Assembly: GCA_029532625.1 (NCBI GenBank) | Contig: JARFXM010000009.1 | Location: 620,001 to 684,000, forward strand | Direction: 5' to 3' | Length of the DNA: 64,000 nt | DNA from: Lomentospora prolificans | Taxonomy: Eukaryota; Ascomycota; Sordariomycetes; Microascales; Microascaceae | In this document: piece by piece, positions 23,559-34,300 of the stretch | How the letters are laid out: the number at the start of each line of letters is the position of its first letter | Numbering within the stretch: the first letter of the stretch is position 1 | Notes under the pieces: model-generated | Database searches by the model: none | What the model was told of the DNA's origin: nothing | What the model saw: the letters and a program-made list of their open reading frames with translations, nothing else | Made by a program: the position numbers and the translations under genes

Positions 23559-24295
23559 GCGTTTGCTCAAAATTTGGATGTATGCGACTAGCTCGCCAGG
23601 TTTAGTCAAGTGGCAGTTAATGATACGATTATGGATTGCGGATATAGAGCTGATTTTTGCTTGTTTCCGAACCCCCCATCGTCATTCTGTTTCTATCTGA
23701 TATTAGCGGTTTCTTAACCCTCCCACACGCCCGTCGTTAACAAGTCCGGTGCAGGATGGCCTCTAAGTAATGCTTTCACCCCAATCCCTCGATCGAGTCT
23801 CTTTTCATCATGGGCCTAGAGGTGCTTGGTCATTTCTAGGGAAGCTGTGTGGTGTTCTGGACTTCCCTTGACGCAAACGCTCGTATCATTGAGTGCCGTT
23901 CAGTTCACGATGCATCACCACAAAGGCCCCGGTCTTGCACGGCCAAGGGGAGGGCAATTTAATTTGTCTCTGATCTTAAGAAGATCTAAAAGATCTAACT
24001 CCATTTCAAAACTTCACACTCCCACATTCCTATTCACAACATCCTATCTTTTGGTTCTGTGAATTTGTTGCTTCTGTTTCAGCCTAGTAGTCACTAGTCA
24101 CTAGCCGGCCTAGTCTTTCGTTGTGCCTTCCTCAGTCTCCCTTGAAGTCGCGACTTTATATTGTTTATTGACGCGGTGAACTCCATTCTTCCCTCTCTTT
24201 CATTTTCTACTCTCCAGAGTGAGCAGTGATCCTCTAACGTTGAGCTATTTCCCCCCTCTAGTAGTTACGAATTCATTCTTCATCATAGCACTATC
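23559..24295. other. intergenic, RFC1 3' flank and next promoter
   Basis: No gene supported. Contains small sequence duplications (AGATCTAAAAGATCT near 23983-23997; a short TAGTCAC tandem near 24088-24103) and a pyrimidine-rich stretch before the next start codon, typical of a fungal promoter and 5' UTR. Confidence 0.5.
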
Positions 24296-27200
24296 ATGGA
24301 TCCTGACCCCCCTAAAGGGCCTCGAGGCCGTTTTGACCTCGATTTCTTGAAGGGTCTTCCCGGCTCTGCGGCCCTCAAAGCCACGCGTTCACGTCGCCCT
24401 ATCAGCACTCGACCTGGGGGTGCTCTCTTGAAGAGGCCCGTGTTTCGGCCAGACGGTCTTAACTCTGACAAGAGTGGCAATGCCACTGGAAAGCCTACCA
24501 AGCCGGACAGCACTTCAGGAGGTAAGCCTGATTCAGGGCAGAGCAGCAGTATCGGTAAGCTTACCCTGTTCACTATCTCCCCTTCTCCAGGATCTGGATG
24601 CTCTGACGCCTCCCATTTCCAAGACCACCGTTCAGAGGCTGAAGACAAGCCTACCCCCCTCTCCACCCTCCACCGTCTTTCCCCTGTCGCCGAGAAACTC
24701 GAGCCTGGCTCTCGAAAGACAAGCGGAATCAAGCGAGGTGACCTGGCTGTCTCCCCTGCCTCTAAGGACACTTCTATGGCCGCGATATCTAGCACTTCGG
24801 AGAACACCATGTACCCTCCGCGTTCATCGTCAAAGGTACCGCGCGTGGCTGCCATTGCCCACGTCCCCATTGCACCCGTTTTCGTCAAGGCACCCTTCCC
24901 TGGAATCGCTACCAACGCGTCCTCGGACCTTGTTTCCCAGCAAGGAGCTGCAACTAACGCGGGTGTATCTCCCCGGTTTTCTCAGCGTATGAGCAACACC
25001 CCTTCTCACCCACGCACTGTCCTTGACTCTGGAAGCCCTATTCACCGTAGCATCGCGTCTCACAGCTTTGACGGCGGTCCTTCCGCCTGCGGGGGTGTCA
25101 GCCGTACCCCTGATGACGTTGGCAACTCTGCAAATGCGGGTTCTAGTTGGCCCATCCCTGGTCAATCCAGTGGAGGCCAGCGGGGTGCTGGCGTAGACTC
25201 GAAGGGAAAGGGAAAGGAGCCTGAGAAGCAGGGCAACTGCACCCAAGGCTACTGTGAGCGTTCGTGGACCTTCTCTGAGTACATGGCCCAGACCTATCAG
25301 ACTTTGAGGGGACCAGCTGCCTATGGAGGTCCCAACGCGTTTAATGATCTTATGGTGGACACAGGCGGAAGTGGTACGTCGGATGATACATCTCGCCTCA
25401 CTCCTCTCGACATCAACCAGTAAGTTGCCCCCCCAAACAAAGGGTTGTTCTAGGTGCACAAGCTTCGTTCAAGTTACGGGTGTCCTAACGTATTACGTTA
25501 GGCTTAACAATGCCCCTGCTCCTCAAGATGCATCTCAATACGGCGCTAATCAGCGAACCTTTGAGATTTCAAGGCCGGCCTATCAGCACCTCGGCGCACC
25601 GAATGTTGTCCCTCACGTTGAGCACCCCACTGACTTCAATGTCAATGACGTCTCCGACGGCGGGTCTGTAAACGAGGGTTGCGTCTCGCCGTGTACCTTT
25701 GCCTATATGGCGGACGGTTCAACTTCCGCATCTGGTCCAGCAAAACAGTACACTGAGATCAAGGTAAGCGACGAAACTCCTCGATGCCCGGATTCTGGGA
25801 AACCATGACTAGCCAAACGGATCTGACGCATGTATTCGCCTTTGTCTAGGCTCAACGTCTTCGACCTCCCACGCCCGCGGAGTCGGTTTGCCAGCAGGAA
25901 GCTAAGACCAGGTATCATGAACCTGATGCGCAGTATGATGGTGACAATTAGGATACACTCACCGGAAGTTACAGCGTTCCTAGCGAACCGTCGATTCTCT
26001 TTGAACCTCCTGGTATGGTTTTACTTTTTCTTTTTCCTTCTTTCTTGCAGCCTTATTGCTCTTCGACCTGCTCTCGCGGGATACTAATCAGGCCGCTGCA
26101 GGTATCCGCACAAAAGATTTGTCTAAATTGAAGGGAGCGTTTGGACTGAAGTTCAGCCTTATGCTTCCGGCTCTCGGCAAGAAATTGGACAAGATTCGTC
26201 TTAGCCTTTCTCCCAAGGACTCGGACGACGGGTCCGTCTTTGATGATTATGAAGTCCCGTACCCCGAGGTAAGTTGCAAAGCTTCTAGACATTCCTCTGC
26301 TTCTCCACGTAGCAAACACATTCGACTGACTGGTTCCCATTAGACTGAGATTTACGCGGCTCTGCACTCACGGTCCGCTGAGATGATTGAAGGGGTTCCA
26401 CCCTGGGAGATTCTGAATGCCATTAACCAAGCTTCCGACGCGGTTGACTCCCTTACCAGACAAGAGGTCAAGCTCTACAAGGAGCTGGAGAGCAGGAAGG
26501 CTCAACTTAGATGCCTTCAGGAGAAGGAACATCACGTCAAGGTTATGGCCCAGCATCTCCTCAACGCCAAGCAGGTCAACAAACAGAAGCAAACTCGGGA
26601 GAAGATCCGGCGCACCCTGGCTCACAAGTTCCGCGAGCTCAAGTACCGACGCGTCCACCTCCTGGATGCAATGGGCGTGAGGCGCATGGAGGACCTCGTG
26701 CTCCTCGACGATATCCGAAAAGTGGAGCGCAACATCGAAATGCAGGTCTACGCCGCCGGGTACCCGTCCCTCCAGGAGATGGTGAGCGCCTCTCGGAGGC
26801 TGCAGAAGGAATGCAGCGAGGCCGGCAGGAGCCCTTCGGAAGTCGACGAGGCAATTCTGGAGCCCAGCCACCGCGCTTCGCCCAACCGAACGCACTACCA
26901 AACCCGAGCCGATGGCGACCTCATTACCATCAAGGTGCCCAGATTCACCATCCCGGAACTTGACGCCATTGCCCGGCTGCGCAAGTGTCGCGACCAAGTC
27001 CCAAAGCTCACGCGCAAAGAAGAGGACGTTGCCATTGAGCCAGCCTTGCGTCACGGATTCCAGGCGTGCCACCCTCTGCAGCCCGGCGCCAATGACTGGG
27101 ACTTTCGACACCAGCCTGCCGCTTCTCGGGGACCCAGTGCCTCAAAGAGCTACTCTAGCACCTCTTCTGACGCGAGCTCCGGGATGCGAAGCCTCCCCTC

Positions 27201-27330
27201 GCAGGGCCTCGTTTCCCGTATCCATTCCCGCAGCGGCTTGGACATGGATCTCCTTGATTCCCGTAGCTGCTTCGACACGGATATTAGACTTGACCGAGGC
27301 GTGATCAGTTCTGGGGCTTCCCGCGAGTGA
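24296..27330 (+). CDS. unrecognised 896-residue protein with C-terminal coiled coil
   Basis: I do not recognise a family. The best model has six exons: 24296-25419, 25502-25763, 25850-25911, 25975-26012, 26051-26268 and 26344-27330. Introns are 38-86 nt and phase-consistent; the 38-nt one (26013-26050) is at the short end. The first 480 residues are Ser/Pro/Gly/Thr-rich and probably disordered, with basic patches near the start (KATRSRRPISTRPGG). The middle exons give a small possible fold (TKDLSKLKGAFGLKFSLML). From about 590 a long Lys/Arg/Glu-rich helical region (VKLYKELESRKAQLRCL onward) should form a coiled coil of about 100 residues. The tail is again Ser-rich. No signal peptide or membrane segment. 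An in-frame TAG at 25949-25951 is removed by the proposed 63-nt intron (GTATCA...ACAG). Location and function unknown; a scaffold or cytoskeletal role would be only a guess. Confidence 0.75.
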
Positions 27331-28543
27331 AGTGGGGGATTCCACGGCACGCCGTCAACTTCTCCCTAAATAAATACATCAGAGGCACGAAGAAGGAGTT
27401 GACCTCATTTTTCTTTTTCTTTTTTTTCTTCTTCTTTTGTGGCGGACCAGCAAGGTTGCATGATGGCTAGGGAGCAGAAGCAGAGTAGGATTTCTTGATG
27501 CTTTCCCACAAAGTTTCATACCTTGTGCACTCATTGCCGCTCGCGTATCTCTTCTTTCTTATCGCCGCTTGGGTTGGTTTCTCTTTCTTTTCTTTCCTAC
27601 CTCTTTTTATTCTTCCTGTGTCTTGCATTCTCGGCCTACAAGTAGGTTGGAGCGTCTACGGCATTAGGATTCGCCTATAGTCAGTCTATGGGAACGAAGC
27701 AAGTAGTAGTAAATAAATCGTTAAGCCCTCGAACAAACGCACCCTTCTCGATAGTCCTGTGGTAATGAATGTATCGACAATAAAAAAAGGGGGAATGCAT
27801 CACAAGAACTCAAATGATAACACCTCTACGTCTACAAATTGGCAACACGGTAGCCAACTGAAATTCATGCTTCACCATAACAGGGTCCCATAGTCGAGTG
27901 ATCTTCGAAGACCCAAAGTCCCCGAACCTCAGAGCGGTTCCTATATTTCAACAGTAGTTTTCTATCGTCTAGAATCCATTTGCGTCCTCTCGGATCCCGC
28001 TGTTAAATACGTGCCAATGAGTTTCTCGTTCCCGTCAGGTATCTCGCGTAGCGGTTTTCGTTTTGGTTCCATCTTTCAAAGTGAATTCTTGTCTCGATGC
28101 CGCCAGTTTTGGCCCCTGCCGTGCCGATCATTGTCGAAGTGAGATTTTTAAGTGTGCCCGCCATGCCCCGGAAAACAAATGTCGATCATGAGAGAGGAGT
28201 TATTGTACAAAAAATATGATGTGCCAAATAAGGGAAAACGGGGGACGTTGCTCTGCTGTCCGCCATGCCCAGGAAAAGTATACAAATATGCGTTCCAAAT
28301 GATTTGCGCTTTTCCCCGGCATTACATATTAGTAGTCTTACAACACACCAGCAAAAAATTAAAGAAAGAAAAAAAAAAGAGAACAGGGGAGAAACACGGA
28401 TGCTCTCCTGAGTATCCCTTCCCCGGAGGGGTGTTTTGGCGGTTGATGGTGGTAAGAAAAGAGAGAGGGGGAGAGAGAGAGAGGAAGAGTGATGAGAGGG
28501 AAAGAGATGGTCAGAGAAGCCAGGTACACTGCTTGCGCAAGAC
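27331..28543. other. intergenic between convergent genes
   Basis: Lies between the stop of the coiled-coil gene and the stop of MGE1. It has a T-rich stretch just after the first stop and the direct repeat at 28155-28277. Short open frames on both strands show no family features. Confidence 0.5.
28155..28277. repeat. imperfect direct repeat, two 21-nt copies
   Basis: Copy 1 (28155-28175) and copy 2 (28257-28277) share the core CCGCCATGCCC and a GGAAAA end, 19 of 21 bases identical, starting 102 nt apart. Translated, both copies read PPCPGK in one frame, but no gene context supports coding. Lies in the convergent intergenic region near MGE1. Confidence 0.7.
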
Positions 28544-29395
28544 TTAAACCTGTATCTTCTTGGCAACCTGAACCTTGGCAGGCCTCAAAAGACGGCCATT
28601 AAGCTTGAACCCCTTGCTCTCGACGGTGAGAACCGAGTTATCCTCAGCCTCAGGGTGAGGAATAAGCATGGTAACCTCATGGTCGGCGGCATTGAACTTC
28701 TCGCCAATGGGGTCGAGCCTGGTGATGCCGTGCTGCGCGAGGACCTGCATGAGGATGGTCTCGGTCATCTTGATGCCCTCGTGGAGGCTGACGAGATGCT
28801 TGTGGTGGTCGGTGGTGGCCTCGCCGGCGAGCTGCTCCTCGGGCACAATATGCAGCGCGCGGTCGAGGTTGTCGACGCTGTCGAGGAGGTCGGCGGCGAA
28901 CTTTTGGATGGCGAAGTCACGGGCCGACTTTTGATCGCGCGCGCTGCGGTCTTGGAGCGTGCGGAAGTCGGCAAGGAGGCGGAGGTACTTGTCCTGAAAG
29001 GAAGGGAAGAGTCAGAAACGAACGTGGAACAAAAAAAGAAGCGCGCACACGATGGGCGGATCAGATACGAGGGATATAAGGGCGGAAATGAAAAAAAGAA
29101 AAAAAGAGCTTACCTTCAGGTCGACAACCTCCTTCTCCTTGGCTTCAAGCTTCTTCTTCAACGGATCCTCCACCTCCTCCTTCTTTCCCTCCTCAGCCTT
29201 GGCTTCTCCCTCCTTCTTCTCAGCGCCCTCCTTACTTTCAGAGCTGTACCATCTCGCCGTCCTCACGGGGAGAGAAGCGAAGACAGGCCTGGCGGCTAGC
29301 TGGGCTTGAGCTCTGAGGGCGGACGTCGTCCTGGTGGCGATGGGGGCGGCGGAGCGGATGGCGCGCGCGTTGGTGAAGAGGGCCTGGCGTAACAT
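28544..29395 (-). CDS. MGE1: mitochondrial GrpE-type nucleotide exchange factor
   Basis: Releases ADP from mitochondrial Hsp70 and so drives protein import and folding in the matrix. Two exons, 29114-29395 and 28544-28993, give 243 residues, the usual size. The N-terminus (about 1-50) is rich in Arg, Ala, Ser and Thr with no acidic residue, a clear targeting sequence, followed by a charged Glu/Lys segment and a coiled coil (LKKKLEAKEKEVVDLK). The GrpE core starts at about 95 (DKYLRLLADFRTLQDR). The conserved C-terminal beta domain includes GEKFNAADHEV, then NGRLLRPAKVQVAK. The donor of the single intron is GTAAGC. Its 3' end faces the coiled-coil gene. Confidence 0.96.
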
Positions 29396-30501
29396 TTTGG
29401 ATGGTATTAGGAGTAAAAAAAGAAGAAGAAGAAAAGAAAGAAGGTGTTTATGTGTGATTTAGGGGAGGGTATCAAAGGCGGAAAAGAGGAGTTGAATTGG
29501 TTTGCGCGTGCTGCGTGAGGGATGATGGTTCAGAATTGCGATGGAGCTGTGGTGTAGCTGAGTATTAGAAGTTGACGGGGTGAGCCTCAGGGATTTTTTT
29601 TTCGCTCGAAATTTTCTCACGGATTTTTTTGGGCTTGCTTGGCGGACACGTGAGGTCGGCAGGGATTTCTTTGGCGTCGGCAGAGTCCGACCTCCCCGAA
29701 GGCAACTCCGAGCTCCTGGCGGCTCGATCGATATAATTATTTGTAAGAATAATTAAGGAACAAAACAAACGAGAATTATATACTAAAAAGAAGAAAAAAA
29801 AAAAGGAAAAAAAAAAAAAAAAAGGGAATCAAGAAAAAAAAAAATTCCAGCCTGACCTTGGAGGATGAGTATAAGCTTCTACACTGACTGCGTGTTCGTC
29901 GTCGACTTGAACTGGAGTGGAATGAATTGCCTGCTGTAAATGTCCTGTTCTATTCTAACCGTGAGCGTCTAGAGATATGTCGTCTTAGGAAAAGCTTCCA
30001 GTAGCTTCCACCAAGCAATATACAAGTATACGAAAGGCTGGACCGCGTCGCCCGACCCATTTGCCGAAAGTAAAGCACACCACCTCGCCCAAGCTTGTAA
30101 CCTAAAAGTACAGCTCGCAATGCAAGATGATTAGGAATATCATCCAAAAAAGGAAAAAAAAAGCAGTCACCCATTACCACCCTACCCCCTTCGAATGCGA
30201 TTTGGCACTCTTCGGGACGAAATCCACCTGCTGCACTCGTTTTCCCCCTTCTCCCCAGCCTAAAACGCCGAGAGACATGCTAGTAACTGGGTGGTCTAGG
30301 TCCTATAAAACCATAAAGCTCCCCAATGGTCAATAGAAAAGAAAGAAAAAAAATATGCCGGTTCCCTTGCAAGCCTGTCCGTGCCGGTCAGTCTATGGTA
30401 TGTGTTGTCGTCATGTACTTTAGAGAGTTCGATCAGGCTTCGTGACGCTCCATGGTATCCTATGTCGTTGAAAGAATCAAATAATACAGGTATGCGAACG
30501 T
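29396..30501. other. intergenic, MGE1 promoter and DIC1 3' flank
   Basis: No gene supported. Includes the A-rich low-complexity stretch near 29785-29844 and several T tracts upstream of MGE1. The right part is the downstream flank of DIC1. Confidence 0.55.
29785..29844. repeat. A-rich low-complexity stretch
   Basis: Several A homopolymers of 9-17 nt interrupted by G or GG, upstream of MGE1. Simple sequence; no function inferred. Confidence 0.85.
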
Positions 30502-31697
30502 TTAATCCTCTAGGTCCTTGATCTTTCTATACGCCTTGCGATGCATCTCGAGGAAGACAAAGGTGCTAATAGTTTGACTATTGGCATACGCGTGTTAGTC
30601 CGGCCAAACACCGCTCAGTTAAAAAGACACAGATAAAAACTTACGGTCCAAGTCGGAGGAAGCTGGGTGTCCAGCCCCGGAACATCCAACGGAAGCCTTC
30701 CGTCTTGACGAGGTTCTTCAACACTTCCATGACGCCATGTTCCGCGCTGTGCGCCGACATGACGCGGGTCTTCACCACATCGACCGGGTTCGTGACTGTA
30801 GCAGCCACGACACCAGCCATGAACGACGACGTAAAGTGCGTCGCCAAATCATCCTTCATGGGCGTATGGGCGATGAGGATACGCTTGATAAAATCGTACG
30901 AGGCGAGCTGCGACGACGTCATGAAGGCGGCGCGCACGCTGTTGGGCCAGACTCCGCGGAACCAACTGCCAATGCCTTCGTAGCGCGCCATGCGGTACAT
31001 GCCGTCGAGCCCGTGCTTGTAGTTTCTCCTCTTGTCGATCGGTAGAGCTGCATCGTGCTGCATGCGCACGTTGACCACATCCGCGCCGTTGCCGCAGACA
31101 CCTCCGATTAGGCCCGAGGCTGTCGCAATACCAATGAGCATAGGGAGGCTGGGTTGCTTGCCGTCGCTGGAAGACATATTCTTGAGTTCCTCGTAGATAC
31201 CGAAGCGAATGGTCGAGTACGTCATCTGGCGGAGGAGGGAGGCAGAGAGACCTTTATAGATGGCGAAGAAGCCATCATTCTTGACGATATGGACAAAGGT
31301 TCTGCTCATGGTTTTTGGCATATCGCCGTGCCGCGTCTGTAAGCGCACCTAGAATCGAAAAAAGGAATGTCAGTAACGCTAGGCCCGGGTCGGGTCGAGA
31401 GCGGTGGTGGTGTGTTCGATAGCCTCGGACATCACATTTCGTACCTTGACTACAAACGCCCAATATTAGCCTTGAACTCTCAACCAGTGTGAATTTGGAC
31501 CCCCAAAAAGGCTAACATAATCAGCATCAGCTCTTCGACTCACCTAGATCGAGCGGATGTGTGACGACGGCCGCCATACTGCTAGCACTGCCTCCGAACC
31601 AGAAGGGGTAGTGTATGGGCCTACCCTTCTTCTGGCCAGCGGCCATGGCGGGCTTTGGTTTAGACTCCATGGGCTTCGCTACGTTGGCCGACTGCAT
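30502..31697 (-). CDS. DIC1: mitochondrial dicarboxylate carrier
   Basis: Mitochondrial carrier family protein that exchanges malate or succinate for phosphate across the inner membrane. Four exons, 31544-31697, 31445-31449 (5 nt), 30645-31348 and 30502-30577, join in phase to 312 residues. The first carrier signature is assembled across the microexon: THPLDL from exon 1, V-K from exon 1 plus the microexon, then VRLQTR. The second and third repeats show KPxDxxK-like forms, among them NPVDVVKTRVM. The substrate-specific context YPFWFGGSASSMAAVVTHPLD and GLSASLLRQMTYSTIRFG matches the Dic1 subfamily. The first ATG is at 31697; a later in-frame ATG (MESKPKP or MAAGQKK) could also serve. No cleavable presequence is expected for this family. 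Confidence 0.93.
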
Positions 31698-32779
31698 CGT
31701 GACGACGTATTCCGAGAGCAGGGAAGGGAAAAGGTGCGGGTATATGGTATGAAAACGAAAGAGGGCGGCCTAAGACCTGTTGCGCATCATGGAAGATAAG
31801 GACTTTGGCGACTGTAGAGGGTCGTCGAGAGAAAAGTGATATGTCTCCTACCGAGACATTCAGAACGGAGAGCACCGGCACGGGTTGATAAATAACGGCG
31901 GAGATAAGGATAAGCGACCGATTGTTAAATTGATCAGGTATCTCGATTCCCAGCAGCTCTAGGAACCGGTCGGTTCAGATAATTCTCACTTGTCCTGAAA
32001 GAATGTGGTTGAGATTTTCCAAGCTGCGTCCAACGATGCCGTCACTTGGGGAAGGATGAGGAGCGAAGGGGGGGGGGAAAGGGGAGAAAAAATTATTGGT
32101 GCCGGCCTGCACCTGCCAGTGCTCTCCGGGGTTAAGCAGCCGAGCGTTCGAATTACCGTCGTGTACCCGTCGCTGGCCGTTCCCGGACTGCCAGCGTCGT
32201 CGAGGTTTTCTACTCGTAGTTTAGGCGTCGGGGTCCCAGTCGGTGCTCCCTGACGTCCACTGACAGTTGAGATTTTGTCCCATGTGGGGGAGCCAAGCTT
32301 GCCAAGGTAGCCTGCAACGTAAGGTATTTTCCCAAGTACCGATGCACTCAAAGCACTCCGTTCTTCAGTGGCTTCTCCCAATGATTGCTTTTGCCAGCTG
32401 ATTCGGGTACATCCACGGGTACTGGTGCACCAAGACCCGAACTTCGGAATGCACGACAGAGCACCGTGTTATCACCCAACTGCACGTATCTAATCACTGT
32501 GCGGGTCCAGTTTTTCTGCACATCGTCCGACCTCATCAACCATGTCCAGTCGCAGAGTCGTGTCCCTCCCCCCCCCAAAAAAAAAACGAGCCTTCAAGCT
32601 CAAAAAGTCCTGGTTAAGCCATTCCCACTTATCAAAGTTTCAACAAGGGGGTGCCTCGAGTTGAAATCGAGATCGGGATCTATCCGACATAGCATGCCTT
32701 GCTCCAAATAGCATTGAACCTCATCCCCACGCGCTCGCATCCGGTAGCCCCTTTCAGTCCGGGCTCGAGGACGTGCAAG
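31698..32779. other. divergent region between DIC1 and mitochondrial PheRS
   Basis: About 1.1 kb holding both promoters. Contains a G9 and a short C/A homopolymer junction (near 32570-32587). The minus-strand 131-codon open frame at 31986-32381 has no recognisable domain and I do not call it. Confidence 0.5.
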
Positions 32780-34300
32780 ATGTCCGGCACGCGGAGAGCT
32801 TTGTCTCTCCTCCGAGTTGAGCTTCGGCTCCGGCATCGGCAATTCTCGTCCTGTAGCCGAAGCTACTCTTCAGGTACGGCCAATTGATAGCAACCCTTCG
32901 CAGTAGATATTCGCAATGTGTTCCGCTTCATGCAAGCTCACATGTTCATCTCGCCAGCTTCATCTGCCTCATCCACCACTATCGAAGTCAATGGCAAGAA
33001 GGTCACCACAGACTCATGGTTCAATGTGCCACCCAATGTGGTGGACGCGGCCAGTCGCCGCCTGCATCTCCAAAAAGACCATCCCGTGTCGATAACACGC
33101 CAGATCATCGAATCTCAGTTCCCGTCACCTACTTATAGATATCACAACGACTTTCACCCCGTAGTATCGACCGTTCAAAACTTTGATTCCCTGGGCTTCC
33201 CGGCCGACCACCCGGGCCGCAACAAGTCGGATACTTACTATCTCAACAAGGACACCTTGCTGAGAACGCATACCAGCGCTCACCAGGCCGATGTGTTCCG
33301 GGCAAACGAAAGCGAGGGCTTCCTCATTAGCGCAGATGTTTACAGAAGAGATGCAATCGACCGTAGCCATTATCCGGTATTCCACCAAATGGAGGGTGCC
33401 CGCATGTGGGACAGGACTAAGGTCAAGGACGGCAATCTAGCAGCCGCAATCTGGGAGGACGTGAACCGCCTACCGAAGCACGACATCGTAGTCGAAGACC
33501 CCAACCCGCCCTTGCACCCGGAGCGGAACCCACTCCAGGATAAGCACCACACCGCCGAGGAGGCAGAGGCGATATCCGCTCACTTGAAGAAGTCGCTTGA
33601 GCTTATGGTCGTGGATATCTTCACCCGTGCCAAGCGGGCGGCGGCGAGGGATAACCCAGACCAGGCTGACGAACCGCTTAAGATGCGCTGGGTCGAGGCT
33701 TACTTCCCGTTCACCAGCCCCTCGTGGGAGCTCGAAGTGTACTACGAAGGGGACTGGCTCGAGGTTCTAGGCAGCGGTGTCGTGCGCCAGGAGATTTTTA
33801 TCAACGCCGGCGTCCCCTCTCAGGTCGGCTGGGCTTTCGGTATCGGCATCGACCGTATCGCTATGCTCCTCTTCAAGATCCCCGATATCCGCCTCTTCTG
33901 GTCGCGCGACTCGCGCTTCCTCAGCCAGTTCACCGGCGTGTCGGATAACCTCGACTTGCTCCGACGCTACGTCCCCTTCTCCAAGTATCCTCCCTGCAAC
34001 AAGGACATCTCCTTTTGGCTCCCGTCCACGACGTCAGCCGCCGGCGGAAACACGCGACCCGGCCCGCAAGACTTACACGAGAACGATGTCATGGAGCTTG
34101 TCCGCAACGTGGCCGGTGATGTCGTCGAGGACGTCAGGCTCGTGGACGAGTTCACACATCCCAAGACGGGGAGGCGCAGCCTCTGTTACCGCATCAACTA
34201 CCGCAGCCTGGAGAGGACCTTGACCAACGATGAGACCAATGAGCTGCACGCCCAGGTGACCAGAGAGCTCGTCAGCAAGCTCGGCGTCGAGACTAGGTGA
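32780..34300 (+). CDS. MSF1: mitochondrial phenylalanyl-tRNA synthetase
   Basis: Class II synthetase of the monomeric mitochondrial type, charging mitochondrial tRNA-Phe. The preferred model has exon 1 at 32780-32873 and exon 2 at 32958-34300 (478 residues). The N-terminus MSGTRRALSLLRVELRLRHR is a basic targeting sequence. The catalytic domain shows motif 1 context (LHLQKDHPVSITRQ), DTYYLNKDTLLRTHTSAHQA with motif 2, YRRDAIDRSHYPVFHQMEG, and motif 3 GWAFGIGIDRIAMLLFKIPDIR. The C-terminal ferredoxin-like anticodon-binding domain is present (GDVVEDVRLVDEFTHPKTG...CYRINYRS). The intron is uncertain: the donor at 32874 (GTACGG) is fair, and acceptors at 32903, 32906 or 32957 all keep the frame. 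I prefer 32957 because it gives an 84-nt intron rather than an implausible 30 nt. Confidence 0.93.

Noticed and set aside
24283..25459. Minus-strand open frames of 210 and 209 codons over the orphan gene
   Set aside because: No domain and no splice-linked continuation; the plus-strand gene has six phase-consistent exons.
25949..25951. In-frame TAG as evidence of a pseudogene
   Set aside because: A phase-keeping 63-nt intron removes it, so a broken gene is not needed; kept as a finding because cDNA is required.
28655..29299. 214-codon plus-strand open frame opposite MGE1
   Set aside because: Crosses the MGE1 intron and has no family features; antisense shadow of a biased gene.
31986..32381. 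131-codon minus-strand open frame upstream of DIC1
   Set aside because: No domain; overlaps a homopolymer-rich promoter region.
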